Below, piece by piece: positions 36,201 to 47,807 of a stretch of DNA of 64,000 nucleotides (position 1 is the stretch's first letter; each line of letters starts with the position of its first letter). The notes beneath the pieces are model-generated. The model made no database searches and was not told where the DNA came from. It was given only the letters and a program-made list of their open reading frames with translations. The position numbers were made by a program, and so were the translations under genes. Source of the stretch: Whalleya microplaca (Eukaryota; Ascomycota; Sordariomycetes; Xylariales; Xylariaceae); contig MU385729.1 in NCBI GenBank assembly GCA_022497155.1, forward strand, positions 62,001 through 126,000. The letters run 5' to 3'.

Positions 36201-37108
36201 CTTCTACTTTGGAGTCTGCCTAGATGCTCTTGAGTCAGTTTCGCTGAGTTCAGCCGCACTGCCGATATTGGCTTACACGGAGCCTCGCTAGGCTATCTAG
36301 CTCAGGTGCAGCTGTACTAGTCAGCTAGTTAGTGAACTCATCATTGGCGTTATCTAAGTGGATTTACATAACAAACTCAATGCGGGGCAGGACATATGTA
36401 TAGAGGCTGATCTATATCCAAATCAACATAACCATTTCAAAAGTTCCTTGAGTAATTCCGTGATCTGCCTGTTCCACCTCAGCTCAGGCAATGTCCATTC
36501 GCTACTATGTGTACATGCAGATCTAGGATAACCTTGACAGGGGCATCAACCGTGGGTTCCTCCAGGCTTCAGCGGAAGTTGCATAGGTAATAATGATTCT
36601 TACGGAACACGACTGACTCGAAACCATGCTCTAAGGAGCGGCGGTCTCTCCGCCAACGGAAGGAACTGCGAGATAAGAGCCTTGTGGATAAGATGATACC
36701 GAACCCCGTCAACGGGACTAGAAACGCCTGGTCGGACGCCCGTGAACTTACGGTGCTTTAGATTGGCCAACCGGATGTTCCGGATTACACGTTCTACGAC
36801 ATAACAACAACAGGTTGATGTTACGGGTTGAATGATTCTGCACATCGTGGGGCGGCCGATGCTGGCTGCATCGACCTACATGCTGGCTCGGTTGATCGAT
36901 TTGCCAAGGGCTGGCAGATCCTGTAGACATGCAGGAATCACTCGGCACAACGAACGCCGAGCACGGCTAGTTAGGTGCTTAGGTATTATAATATTATGCC
37001 TTACCGAATACTAAAGCGACCAGATACATACACTATACTCCGGCGAAGGCTTCGGCGATGTTTGAGACATGCCGTGAATCTACGTCAGTCACTAGGTTTC
37101 CTCCTCTA
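33209..37108. other. 3.9-kb intergenic region, no gene supported
   Basis: Begins with the cyclin 3' flank, including a CAT/CAA trinucleotide tract (about 33283-33318), and has a second ATC tract near 33954-33975. Frames such as 35184-35693 (minus) lack family features. A TACCTAGGTT palindrome-like site lies at 34810-34819. Confidence 0.45.
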
Positions 37109-38969
37109 TCAAGGCTGACTCCTTCCGGCGGCATTCCCATCGGCCAAATTCTCGGTGCTGGTACCTTTTTTCAACTCCTCTTTCCAAGTCTGTCTCTCGG
37201 TCATTGCGACGCCGGGGCCCTGGTATACGCTACCGTATAATCCAGTCGCCCAGCTACTACCCTCCTTCGCCGCATGAGTAGCAGGCTCTTTTTGGTTCTT
37301 AGTATGCGCGCGTTTATACCATTTGCCGTACGCTAGGAGGTAGTAAAGCCGGAAGCACAGCAAGGCGAACTTGTCGTTCTCCAGATCCTCCGGGTAGTCC
37401 GCACCGAGATCCACCGCGGCAGCAATGCCAGACATGATGGCGACCTCGTGCGCATTAACCAGCGTCCATGAACCTGCGAACCGAGTGTGGTTCTTCGCCT
37501 GAAGGAACATCATCCAAGGGACTACGAATAGGTAGTGCGTGTAACTATGACAGAGTTGATGCCACCAGTCCTTGCGGATGATCTTCTCTTCTCTGATCTC
37601 GTGATCCGTCCATAGTTTCCGGTCACGATCTTTGTTGAGGAAGATCGTTTGGAATACATGCTTCTCGAATGGTACCCTCTCTGGAAACTGGCTCTGATAG
37701 TTTGTCGTGTCAAAGCACATTTCGAGCTTTGACTTGTCGTCCGGGTACATCTTGATGTAGTACATCGGCCGGAAATTGCTCGCCGCAAAGTTAAGACGTG
37801 AGGTTTGGTCAACGCCATTAGTTTTAGCAACAGCCAAGTCCTCGCGGTAGAAGTTTTCGTAATGTTTCTTCATGTAGTCCGGGTCATTGTGAGTGATGGT
37901 GATATCGTCGCTGAATTTAGCTGATCCTAGCACTTTCTTCTCCTTCCAACTCGCCGTCCGACCAAGGACCTTCTTGGAAGTATCAGCGAGGCAACACATC
38001 ACTATCTCGTCGAAGACCTCTTCTCCAGCCGGGACATCACGATCACCGCCGTTGGGGTTGTGGTGATCAGGGGCGGGGGTTCGTGGCTTGAGCTTGACAA
38101 CAACGCCCCTATTATTTCGTTGTACGATCTCAGTCAATTCCGTAGAGAGGCGAACAGTCACACCGCGCGAGATCAGGTCTTTCCGCCAGGTATCGTAGAA
38201 CTCGGAGAAATTAGGGAACACTACCATTGGCGGCTGGTTACTGACGACGGTGTTCTTATCAGGCGCATACCACATCCCATAGGTCGGCGAAGTGCATAGT
38301 CGCTCGAACATGATAGCCGGAACCTCAGGGGTTGCATTGCCAGTCCCAAGGAATAAGGCGGTCATGGGCAGCGCGATCGTGTTTGTGAACTCGTCAGAGA
38401 ACAGGAACAGCTTGAAGACAAGCTTCAGTGGTAGCAGGGCGAAGAAGATCTCAAACCATCGCATCAGCTTTAGCAACGTGTACAGCCGTTTGACCTCTCG
38501 TTGATGGCGCACGAGGAGCTGTGTAGGGAACACATTCGTCCAGAATGTCTCGTCTTTGCCGAAAGATACCTGCAGCTTGACTGGGTCGGCATGATAACCC
38601 TGCCGCTGGAACATGGTTATCGTGTGGTGGAAGATGTAGGAGCCACCTTGGACTCCCTGGTTGCACCACGAAGCCCCATAGTGCTCTTTGTCCAGTGGAA
38701 TTGAGAAAGCCTGTCCACCACAGTAGTCCACAGCATCGATGAGCGTCACATCGAACTTATCGGGGTGCTGTGATAGATGGTGCGCCGTAGACATGCTGGC
38801 ATCCTTTTGTCAGGTCTAGAAGTTTCATATAAGAATTGAGGTCATACCCAGCAGCCCCAGCACCAATGACAAGAACCCGCTTCCGCCCATCTAGAGCTTT
38901 TCTCGCATTCTGGGCCATGGGATCGGCACTATCGTGTTCGATATCGTGATTAAAGCTGTCGCTGGCCAT
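37109..38969 (-). CDS. FAD-dependent oxidoreductase (NAD(P)-binding Rossmann / amine-oxidase-like)
   Basis: Two minus-strand exons, 38969-38848 and 38795-37109, joined over a 52-nt intron (GTATGA...GCCAG, CTGAC branch site); 602 aa. The join completes the dinucleotide-binding fold KRVLVIGAGAAG-MSTAHHL (GxGxxG), followed by VTLIDAVDYCGGQAFS, the ribose-binding acidic residue being the D in LIDA. A central hydrophobic stretch (about 145-175) suggests membrane association. The C-terminal FAD motif is around SWTLVNAHEVAIMSGIAAA. This resembles the flavin-containing amine oxidoreductase group often found in fungi beside cyclopropane-fatty-acid-synthase genes, but no such neighbour lies in the window. 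Substrate unknown. Confidence 0.85.
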
Positions 38970-39725
38970 TCATTCACCAGATTCAATCAAATATAATGAA
39001 AATCTACACGAAATAGTAAAACTAGTCAAAGGAATCCGTCATACTGAATAATATAACTCTAAATTTCTGTTTCCTAGATGTCGGACCAGTTCATCTCTTT
39101 GAGGTCGATGATGAGCACACTACAAAGTAAGACGTCATTGATCTCAAGCTTCCAAAAATGTTTCACGCTAATGAATGCCGTGTTAGGTATAATTAACTGT
39201 ACTAGATGAGACATATCATAACTAAATCTCAAAAGCTTTTAGTTTATTATCATATTGTGATTAAATAATTACTTGTCCTTTAGACAAGGGAACCGTAGGT
39301 TGTCTGTCTAGAGGAGCCATGTAGCTAAGGTGAGGTGTGAGTTCACTCGAGTCGAACGTATACGAATAGTATGTGTATTCGTTAAGAATATCTATAAGAA
39401 CTTTACAAAGTCCAAGTTAAGAAGACAATGGTGTGTATGAGATTTATTTTATTCTCATAGATCATCCTCTACTGAACTCATCTCATAACACGCATGTATT
39501 AATCATTTCAACACAAAACCTGTATACCGGTCAACGTCCCCCTTAAACATGTCTCACTTCAGTAGAGGCCTCACAAATGAAGTTGCTATCAGTCTCATAG
39601 AAACTATGGTCTTGTATATTTACTTTGTAATAATTAGAATTGATGAAAAGCGAGAAGTCACACCACCCATTTGTTTGCTCTTCACCTCTGCTCTCACGTT
39701 TCTTTCCGTGCTACAACAGTACACA
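38970..39725. other. AT-rich intergenic, no gene seen
   Basis: AT-rich spacer between divergent genes; no coding signal. Confidence 0.5.
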
Positions 39726-39978
39726 ATGGCTTCATCAACGACTCCTGACCCAAACTCCCTTTCGTTAGCCCATAATCGCCATTGGTACGTGTCGTTTGCT
39801 TCTCGATGCCTAAGAAAGGTTGATTTCTTCCAATAGGTATCCCTTGAATGCACAGTATTTCACCGGATATTTACATAGTGAGGCTCATACGACCCCCAAT
39901 ATTACCGTCGTACATGTACTTGTCCGCGGAGCCGACGATGTTTCGAAAGCTCTGTCTGATGGCTCAAGAGATGATTGA
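39726..39978 (+). CDS. candidate small two-exon gene or gene fragment
   Basis: ATG 39726 in ACACAATGGC context opens 59 nt, then a canonical 52-nt intron (39785-39836, GTACGT...CCAATAG), then a second exon to TGA at 39976-39978. Spliced, it gives a 66-aa product with a clean join (HNRHW-YPLNAQYF) and a plausible hydrophobic strand (TVVHVLVRGADDV). I recognise no family. It may be a true small protein, or the surviving 5' end of a larger gene, since the sequence behind it has decayed to AT-rich DNA. Confidence 0.4.
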
Positions 39979-40703
39979 TCAGACCATATAGTCAGTGTAC
40001 TCACATATCTATGTTTATATAGCCGTTAGACATTCTCTGACATGTGCGGCGATATCGCTGCTGAATAACAGTCAGGCACGAGTAGCATGTTAATCTATAT
40101 GGTAGGGTAATAAGGGCACTAAATCTTGGCCTTCTAAAGTAGAAAGGGGGCCTTTCCACTTTTGTATACTGAAAGGAGGCCAAGAGACCTGTGAGATAGC
40201 TGCAGGTTATTGCAGTTGCCGACATGCGATTAACGAAGATAAGTTTCACTTCAGGAAGGGGGGGAGAGGAAGGCTCGACTTAATTATTGTATTATTGTAG
40301 AAATATATATAGATACATATAATAATATGAACGCTATATCTGAAGTCTATCTTGTTAACGACTTAAATATATTGATGAGGTAATAACTTATATTTAAAAC
40401 CGTATAGTGAGACTATTAATGCGCAGGAACATATAAGCAGTGCTTCTTACGAAATATTTGTCTTCCTATATATGGGTGAGCTAATAAATATGCCACCTTA
40501 CAACAGAGGACTATAAGATGTATTCATGCAATAGCCCCATTACGCTATTACTTTATTGGTTGTCTTTCTAAGCTTAGGCTCCAGCATGAAGATAGGAAAT
40601 AGGAAGGGTTACAAAGGCGTCTTAAGTGCAATTTATAGTTGTTTTCAGCCAGGTACCTATTTCAACTGCCTCCTATATAATCACATATACCAGTCGAAAA
40701 TGT
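39979..40703. other. AT-rich intergenic, no gene seen
   Basis: AT-rich spacer, with long TA-rich stretches at about 40281-40400, up to the 3' end of the broken iminopeptidase gene. Confidence 0.5.
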
Positions 40704-41853
40704 TTACTCTCGCCCACTCAAGAGAAACGTCCCGCAGAGCTCATTAAATCTCTCCCGGTGCTCCCAATGAGTGATGTGGCTGGCATTGCTCAGCGTGATC
40801 CATTTGACCTTGGCAATGCTCCTGAACCACGGCTCGATGCAAAGATCCATCGCCTCGTCCTGATCACCGTTGATAAGGAGCGCTTCGACCTCGATATTAT
40901 GTGCCTCCTTCCACGGCTCCCAGTCCTTGAAGCTACCGACGATGGTGAATTCCGAGGGTCCTTGCCTAAGGAGTCCGGTAAGCACCCTCCAATTTTACAA
41001 GACGCCGGGTAACTATAAGTAGGTACTTACATAGTGAGATAGGCAGTCGGGTCCTCCTTCAGGTGTTTGAACCCGACTTGGACAGGCTCGGGAAGTGGGT
41101 CGATTTTACAGAAATGGCGGGCGTAGAATACGGCACTCGCCTTCTGGAACTCTTCGCTTTCGTAGTCACCCTTGCGCTCGCATTCCTCGATGGTGTGCCG
41201 CACATCTGGTGGCAGTTGAGAAAGGAGATATTTGCAACCCTCCGCGTATAAGGGCATGCTTGCAGGACCGCCGGCAATGATAAGCTTCCTCAGACCTTTT
41301 GGTCGGCGTGAAGCGTAGGCACCGGCGAGAATGCCACCCCAGCTCTGGCCAAGAAGAGAGAACCCGACCTCTCGCAGCTGCAGATGGTCAACCAGGTTGT
41401 CAAGCTCGGCAATGAAGAGGTCCATAGTCCAGAATGACTCGTCGCCGGCTTTCTCCTGGAAGTGGGTGGAGCGGCCGCAGCCGACTTCAAGGTTGTAATC
41501 CACTCCACATGAGGTTCTCGTGGAGTGGAAACAGGGCTGGCACGTTGCACACTACAGTACGTGCACGCGTGCACGGTACATATAGTGGTCTTTTGTCCAC
41601 GAGAGGCTCTCGTGGAGTGGAGTGGATTACAACCTTGGCCGACTTGGTCATACAAGATGATCGGGAGCTTGTGCTTCTCATAAAGGTCAACCAACGTGAC
41701 CATGTATTCATGGCCGGCACCCGGGCCGCCGTGCAAAGCAATGAGAGGTGGTGAATCTAGCTCGCCGACGACCTTGTACCATGTCTTACAAGGCTTCGAC
41801 GCCCCAGATGCCTGAAAATCCACTTCGCCTTCGCGCGCTGGAGGACTGCCCAT
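40704..41853 (-). pseudogene. proline iminopeptidase-like (S33 alpha/beta hydrolase), disrupted by a MITE
   Basis: Minus strand. Landmarks: oxyanion loop LIALHGGPGAGHE, nucleophile elbow LLGQSWGGILAG, acid in LLINGDQDEAMD and His in NASHITHWEHRE, so the whole triad is recognisable. A 65-nt intron (41030-40966, GTAAGT...CTTAG) separates the last exon, 40965-40704. Between YDQVG and CGRSTHFQ of the first exon lies a 150-bp insertion plus 8-bp target duplication. Removing those 158 bases restores a continuous 308-aa protein, the usual length. As it stands the frame runs through the insert and stops at about 187 residues, before the nucleophile. I found no GT-AG pair that would splice out 158 nt exactly. 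Family members release N-terminal proline from peptides. Confidence 0.88.
41488..41637. mobile_element. 150-bp hAT-type MITE
   Basis: Perfect 21-bp terminal inverted repeats, starting CAAGGTTGTAATCC and ending GGATTACAACCTTG. It is flanked by an exact 8-bp direct repeat GCCGACTT (41480-41487 and 41638-41645). An 8-bp duplication with short inverted repeats and no coding capacity fits a non-autonomous hAT element. Inside, CTCGTGGAGTGGA occurs twice in direct orientation, and near the right end is a palindrome around CCACGAGAG(G/C)CTCTCGTGG. Superfamily assignment rests on duplication length alone. Confidence 0.88.
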
Positions 41854-42363
41854 GTTGAAAGCTCAAGAATGTTGTGGATATGGCAACAGTAAAGGAGGTC
41901 GTTGCGATGGTGATTGAGTCAAACCAAACTCCAAGATAGCTTATCGCAAAGCTTGTCATCGAAAAGACGAAGCAATGTGGAGAGTGCCAACAAGTAAAGC
42001 CTAAGTTGGCTACTTATCGATCGCGATGCTGTACCACCTGTGTGTCAGATAAATGTACCAGTTATAGCAACAATTGCCGCTACGGGTGACCGTTGCCGCC
42101 CTGCCATGCGGTGTTACGCAGCCTGACCACTACTATGGGTTACACAGCAATCTGGTCGCAGGATTTTGCAATACAGTTATGTAGCCGCAATCCGGTTCTG
42201 TAGCCCTTACCTGCCAGCCTGCTTTAGATACATACGTTTACGTTCATATACTATGTCACAACATCAGAGAAATGTATTCCTCCTAGATATGATTCGCTAC
42301 CCCCACTCCTAACGCTGCAGCCACACCTCTCATCTGCACCAACATCAACACCAGGTCACTCGC
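41854..42363. other. intergenic, no gene seen
   Basis: Promoter side of the iminopeptidase relic and 3' side of the UstYa-like gene. No coding signal. Confidence 0.5.
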
Positions 42364-43348
42364 TCACTTGCCCCCAGAGCTATCCCGATAGAATGGGCCA
42401 GGTCTGAAACTGAACTTCCCAGGTCTCAACGCTCTTGGGCGCGCCCACCCGTCCACGCTGTCCCATTTCACACAGGTCGTCGTAGAATCTGATCTCAGCT
42501 CTTTGCCCCCCAGAAAGTTGTCCTCATCTACCCACTCCGCTGTGTTGACCTGTACATTCGCGTGACAGATTACTGCTTGCCGAAGCACGTCAATGCAATG
42601 GTCTATGTCGGCTTTCGTCAGTAACTTCGTGTCCATCTGAACCGCATTAGAAGCGGAAGAATATCTAGTACTGACCAGAATGCTCTTTGCCAAATGCCTC
42701 TTGGCTGCCAAAATTCGCCATCTTCGGCCCATAATAATCCCAATGAACCACCATGCGCAGATTATTGAGGCAATGGAGATAGTGAAAGACACCCAAAGCA
42801 GCGAAATAATCACCGCGGTTGACCTGAACCCTGTTGGTGGTATTGAGCCCAAGCCTGATCATCTCGTCGCCGGAGACGCGTATATGCAGAGCTTAAAATA
42901 AATCAGCTATACTGCAGCATGTTTTGACGATGAAACTGACCGTATAGTAGATCATTCCAGGTTGAGTCCAGCTCACTGGAAGGTGGCTGATTCCAGGGGT
43001 ATTGAGACGGATACCACTCTTTTCGCTCTTCAAATTGCAAAACATCTCTCAAAAGCGCTAGGTTACGTCAGAGTGAGATTTACTTGGGTCGAATTTAGAG
43101 ATATTCGTACTGAATTGGCTGGTCTCTTGTTGACTGTGTTTGCATTGGCCCGAGTCGAGAATGACATACGTCAATCCAGCGACAATGTACAGTAAAGACA
43201 ATAGGATTCCGATAAGTAGTATACCCTTATAATCCCATGTGCTTACCGCCTTGAATGAAACGCCCGTGTTCTTAGGTTTCCTCGTTTCCTCGTAGTTGTT
43301 GTGTTCAATAAGCAAGGGGTCGAGGGATTCCACGGAAATTTTGTCCAT
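42364..43348 (-). CDS. UstYa-like (DUF3328) protein
   Basis: Four minus-strand exons: 43348-43111, 43057-42941, 42891-42676, 42611-42364, with introns of 53, 49 and 64 nt; 272 aa. One transmembrane segment lies near residues 42-65 (ILLIGILLSLLYIVAGLTYVI). After it come SELDSTWNDLL-YALHIRVS, the first HxxHC motif in GVFHYLHCLNNLR, and the second motif region in DIDHCIDVLRQAVICHAN, where the usual leading His is Asp. Homologues are oxidases or cyclases for peptide natural products such as ustiloxin-type RiPPs and cyclochlorotine, and act in the secretory path. No repeated-core precursor, tyrosinase or S41 peptidase gene lies in this window, so a pathway role is only a possibility. Confidence 0.85.
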
Positions 43349-45613
43349 GTTTGTGTCATCTAGCGAGCTACACGTAGGGGTTTTAACGAGGGCTTAAAAC
43401 TAAAAGCCTTGACAATGGTGCAATACGCGGTATGAGAAAGCGGATAAATAGCTTTTCTGGTGTCGAGTGCAAGCTACCAAAACCTCCATACTAAGGTTGA
43501 AAATCGGGAAAGCTCCAGGGGAAGAGTAAGAAGAAAGTGGGAGGCATGAAGATTCTTGCTAATCGGACACTAGAGGGCCAGGATAGAAGCAGAAAACTTC
43601 ACTTTTACTATATTGGCCAGGCCGGCTTAGAAAGAAGCTTATCTTAAGTATTATAGTTCAGATGACCGCCTACCTAACGCTGTGCCCGCTGCTTACATAT
43701 ATATATATATATTGGCTATAATATCCAATACCAACCACCAGATGTGTAGTACAGCGCTTGTCGTACAACATGGTCACAGAATCCTCCCAACGTGCTATAA
43801 TAGCCTGCAGGACGGCCGGAAGGCTGCGAGCGAGGCTTACCTATTTCTGAATCGTGCAGTAGCGACTGTCATATAATCCAAGCTGTTGAACAACTTGGAG
43901 ACGGCATGTAGTATATGTGTTAACATACGCCCTATAAGGCTAAGTGGAGGTACGGGCCTACATATGGCCGATACGCCTATACATATATATAAGGTAGCTA
44001 CGCCACCTTTCTATAGCTTCACTTTACACTACTAATCAAGTTACTATACTCCTTATTACTTTGTCCTATATTAACAATATGAGAGTCTACAATAAGGGTT
44101 ATATTATATGTCATTTTAAGGGACCAATTAACAGCTCATTGGTCCTATGTTCGGGGACACAAGCGTGAACCACGACTTTGAGTGCTTCCTACACCTGAGA
44201 ACATTGAAGAACACAGGATTGTACATGAGAGCTACCGCATGATTTTGAACAGTACCACAATCATAACGGATATCGAAGTGTCTCGCCTTGTACCACATTA
44301 AAACTCTTATCTCCTGTAGAAAACCTGCAGTCGGGATTATATTAACAAGGCTATTGCCACAATGACATCTCGTGCATAGTCTATGATTGTTTCATTCTCA
44401 AATGCTACTCTGCCTCACGATAGTTAGCTACCCGTGATATGCCGAACAAGACAAAAGTGATAAGTGATTAATGTGCATTGCTCTAGCGTGAGATGACGAA
44501 CGGCTTCAGGTAACACAGATCTGCAGCTTAAGTATACTTACGTCGCAACACAAAGGTGGTGGCCTTCGGGAACTTGCAGGCGCCTCTATCAATAAGGCAA
44601 GGCTGTCTCGGCATTTGATCTGGTTATTAGGGTCTGGTCAAGCAATGGTACAGAGGCATTGAGATACAAAAAGCACGCAGCTGCCTGCTTAAACTAGCTA
44701 CGACTGACCGAAATCTGTCATTAATCACACTTAGCCCCTTCTCATAAAGGCCTTCCCAAACAATCCAAATGCTTCGCACTCCCAAACTCGCCATCTGGCT
44801 GTTCATCAGCATGGTAGCAACCACGCTAGCTCTAGGTATATCGCATCCACGTTGCATGTTGTCTCTCCTTCGAAAACGTCTAATGAATCCCAGTCATCCC
44901 GAACACTGCTTATGAACTACTCAAACACGATAGCAGCAATACTAGAGGTGTGTCCGCAGTATTCATCAAGGACGCCCCTATTGTAGAAAAGTCCGAGGAG
45001 TGAAGTGGTTGAGATTATTTAGTTCGTAATATTGAGGGCTAGCTTGGAGCTGGTGCCCCCTCAGTTGTTTTACCATGCGAGTCTATGACATGGAACAAGT
45101 GGAGGATGGAATCCTATACATACATATATAGGTATATAGTGAAATGGGATGCTGCTTTCCAGGCTATGTTACAAGTATTTTACAGCCACCCTCTTGATTT
45201 TGTATGGGACTTAGAGCGTCTTGCGAGTATGATACGACTCTACGCTTGTCAATAACCAGCCACAATCACATTGTAGCACTATTACTTCAAGGAATTCAAT
45301 GTAACGAAGCCGTTACCACAGGTCTTGATGTGATATAACAGAAGGCGTAGAAGGGTAAATACTTAGATTGATTGCTGGCTAGCTAAAACAGAGACTACGT
45401 AAGGGTCGGCGAACTAGAGTCTTTTATATCTGAATAGCCTCCTTGTTACTAGGATGTGTCGCCAAGCCACTGATTTCCTCTTGGCGACACGTAAGTCACG
45501 TGTTCGTTGGTTAAGGGGATATTCAGGAATGGATGGTTGTAACAACACGCCAAATTCATTTATGTATCCTTGCCTACATTGCGAAAAAGACAAGTTTTGG
45601 TCTCGTCGGCAAT
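43349..45613. other. 2.3-kb intergenic region, no gene supported
   Basis: AT-rich, with a TA tract near 43696-43716. No family-like frame on either strand; possibly decayed accessory DNA. Confidence 0.45.
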
Positions 45614-46920
45614 TCATCTTTCCCAAGTAAAATTGTATCTTTCGGCGGTAGGAAGGGATTGGGTGCCATGCCCACCTCGAGACACAGCAATGTCCGTAGT
45701 GATCTCAACATAATCCTTTCTATCTTGGTTTTGGGAGACAGTTGTTCCTCCGATTGATTGGCTCTTATCGAGGGTTTGTCGAGAAAGCTTCATGAGCGGA
45801 AACTGGGCTGTGAAAGTTGTATTGGTATTAGCCGCCATTAGACCACTTTGCAACGATCGGAGGAGCGGCCAGAAATAGACAATGCAGGTCGCTGAGAAGC
45901 TTGTGAATTGGACTAGCTGGGAACATAGGTAGTAGGGAAAGGACAACAATGTGTCATCGTCTTCGAGTAAGCGAGGAAGGTAAACCAGCTGGCAGATCGT
46001 GGTTATGATCACGCTTTCTCAGGTCAGGATGTGGTTTTGTCTCAATACAGGGGTGGGGAACGAACAGGATTCTTGCTGCATAAAATGAGACGAGGGCCAC
46101 TCGAAAAGTGAAGGCCATATGTAGCGGGGAGATGATTAATATCGGGATAACCATGAGGGCGAAGTCGGTTACTATGTTAATGACAGCGACATACGTGAGA
46201 AATTCTTTCTTCGTTGTGTAAGCTTGATTAGTTTTGCAATTCACGAATTGAATCAGCATAAAGTCTCACCTGGCCAAAATAGCCGTCACCGTTGTTGGGA
46301 TTCCACGACCGAATATTTGCGTGTTGAAATCCTGTGCCAATCAATGAGGTGATCATCCAGAATGCTACCAAACAACCAAGACTATGTGTCATTCGTCGAT
46401 GAGTTGCGTTCGGGGACAGAGCGATCAGATTTAAGTAGACAGACAACTTTGAGAACCCAAGACTGAGGATGAGGAGGAGATCTCGTGCAAGTCCAGCCTG
46501 TGTATGAATCTCAGTAAACTATTGGGCACTTTCAGGACATAGAAAGCACCATACCTTGTTTCCTTCGCTCAGTTCTTCAGGACTTATCATGGAAATTTCT
46601 GTTCCATAAATTTTGCTCTCTGGGATGACCGAGGAAACCGACTCCCCCAATGCAAAAGCCTTGACTAAAAGTTAACAGGGAGTCTTTCTTGAATATCTGC
46701 AAGGTGGGCATACAAATGATACTAGCACAAGCAGATCTTCCCAAGAAAAGGACTTGCTTGCTTTGATAAAACATCGAGTTAATTGCCGGAAGCAGAGCAT
46801 GAGAGACATGATGGCCAGGAGTAACCAGGTGATCATTTGGAGTATCGGATTCAGATTTGACTCTGACACCATGGTTCTTCTCCCCTCTGGCGTGCTGTCT
46901 CGAACAAAGTGATTGATCAT
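45614..46920 (-). CDS. SAT4/Pth11-like seven-transmembrane protein
   Basis: Five minus-strand exons: 46920-46714, 46659-46555, 46497-46270, 46208-46066, 46013-45614; introns 54, 57, 61 and 52 nt; 360 aa. Hydrophobic helices are recognisable in order: MITWLLLAIMSLMLCF, LLVLVSFAFAL, LARDLLLILSLGFSKLSVYL, LGCLVAFWMITSLIGTG, FLTYVAVINIVTDFALMVIPI, FRVALVSFYAARILVII, and LCSQLVQFTSFSATCIVYFWPLL. INIVTD and the spacing are typical of the fungal rhodopsin/SAT4 domain of Pth11-related receptors. The third join is the least certain: I took acceptor AG at 46210/46209 because it continues the family sequence KEFLTYVAV. Divergent from the amino-acid permease. Confidence 0.82.
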
Positions 46921-47807
46921 ATTGAGTGGAGGATTAGTTCTAGATACGAATGCCGTGGGGCATCGAATTTTGACTCACGGAAGCGCGACGGGAGCGACTT
47001 ATCTGTTGAATTGAGGGGCAAGGACTGGTACAGTACAAGGTACGAATAGTAGCATTGTGTATATATAGCAGGCATTCTGCCACTCTAGAATAGCTGAACC
47101 TCAAGTCAATCTAAGCCTCATTAACCCTGTATTTCATCATTATCCATGGCCAGGCAGTCAGGGAGATAGTTCGTGCAGATTGTTTGATGTCGCATATTAC
47201 GCGACCCGGCGTAGGTAAGAAGCGGTAACATGTCCATATCAACGCCTCATGATTTTTATGTCACTCACCGGATCACTTGTTCACGCCCATTGGGTAGGAT
47301 TGGAGTGAATGAAACCTTCAGCTGTGTAATACTCTTGAGCAAGTATTCCGTCATCATGTGCAAATTGGCACTTTATATAAAGTGCCAAAAGCGTCGTCAG
47401 CTTCAATGTGAAGGGTTCGAAATCACTACGTGTGCTGCAGTGCCTATTCATCAAATGCGATAGGTTCGTCTGCCTGCAAGATGGATAGTATAGCAGTTCA
47501 TCCTATCGCCACCCAGATGCAGTAAGCTCATGTTGTGTAACCAATATTCCCAGAGCCTGCCTCGCCCTTGGTGAAATTCTTGTGGTTTCATATAGCTAAC
47601 ATTGATTGTCCCTCCTTGTCCCGCTCCAACTCTGAAATACGACCTTTGGGGTTTCTCCTAGTGGCTTGCCCGAATGCCAACAATGACAAGGAGTCTGCTG
47701 AAAACCCGTCTGAGTTGCTAAAGTTTCCTTAACATTGTTCCTTCCCCCCCCTGAATATTGAACTGCGCGCAGGAATTACGCTGCCACAGGAGCAGAGTAC
47801 ATAGATC
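46921..47807. promoter_or_regulatory. divergent upstream region, SAT4-like gene and permease gene
   Basis: An 887-bp spacer between two divergent starts. I see no gene and no clear binding-site cluster; a palindrome-like GGCACTTTATATAAAGTGCC at about 47366-47385 is the one striking feature. Confidence 0.35.

Noticed and set aside
41480..41645. The 150-bp insert read as a normal intron
   Set aside because: No GT-AG pair removes exactly 158 nt, while the 8-bp duplication and inverted repeats explain it as a transposon.
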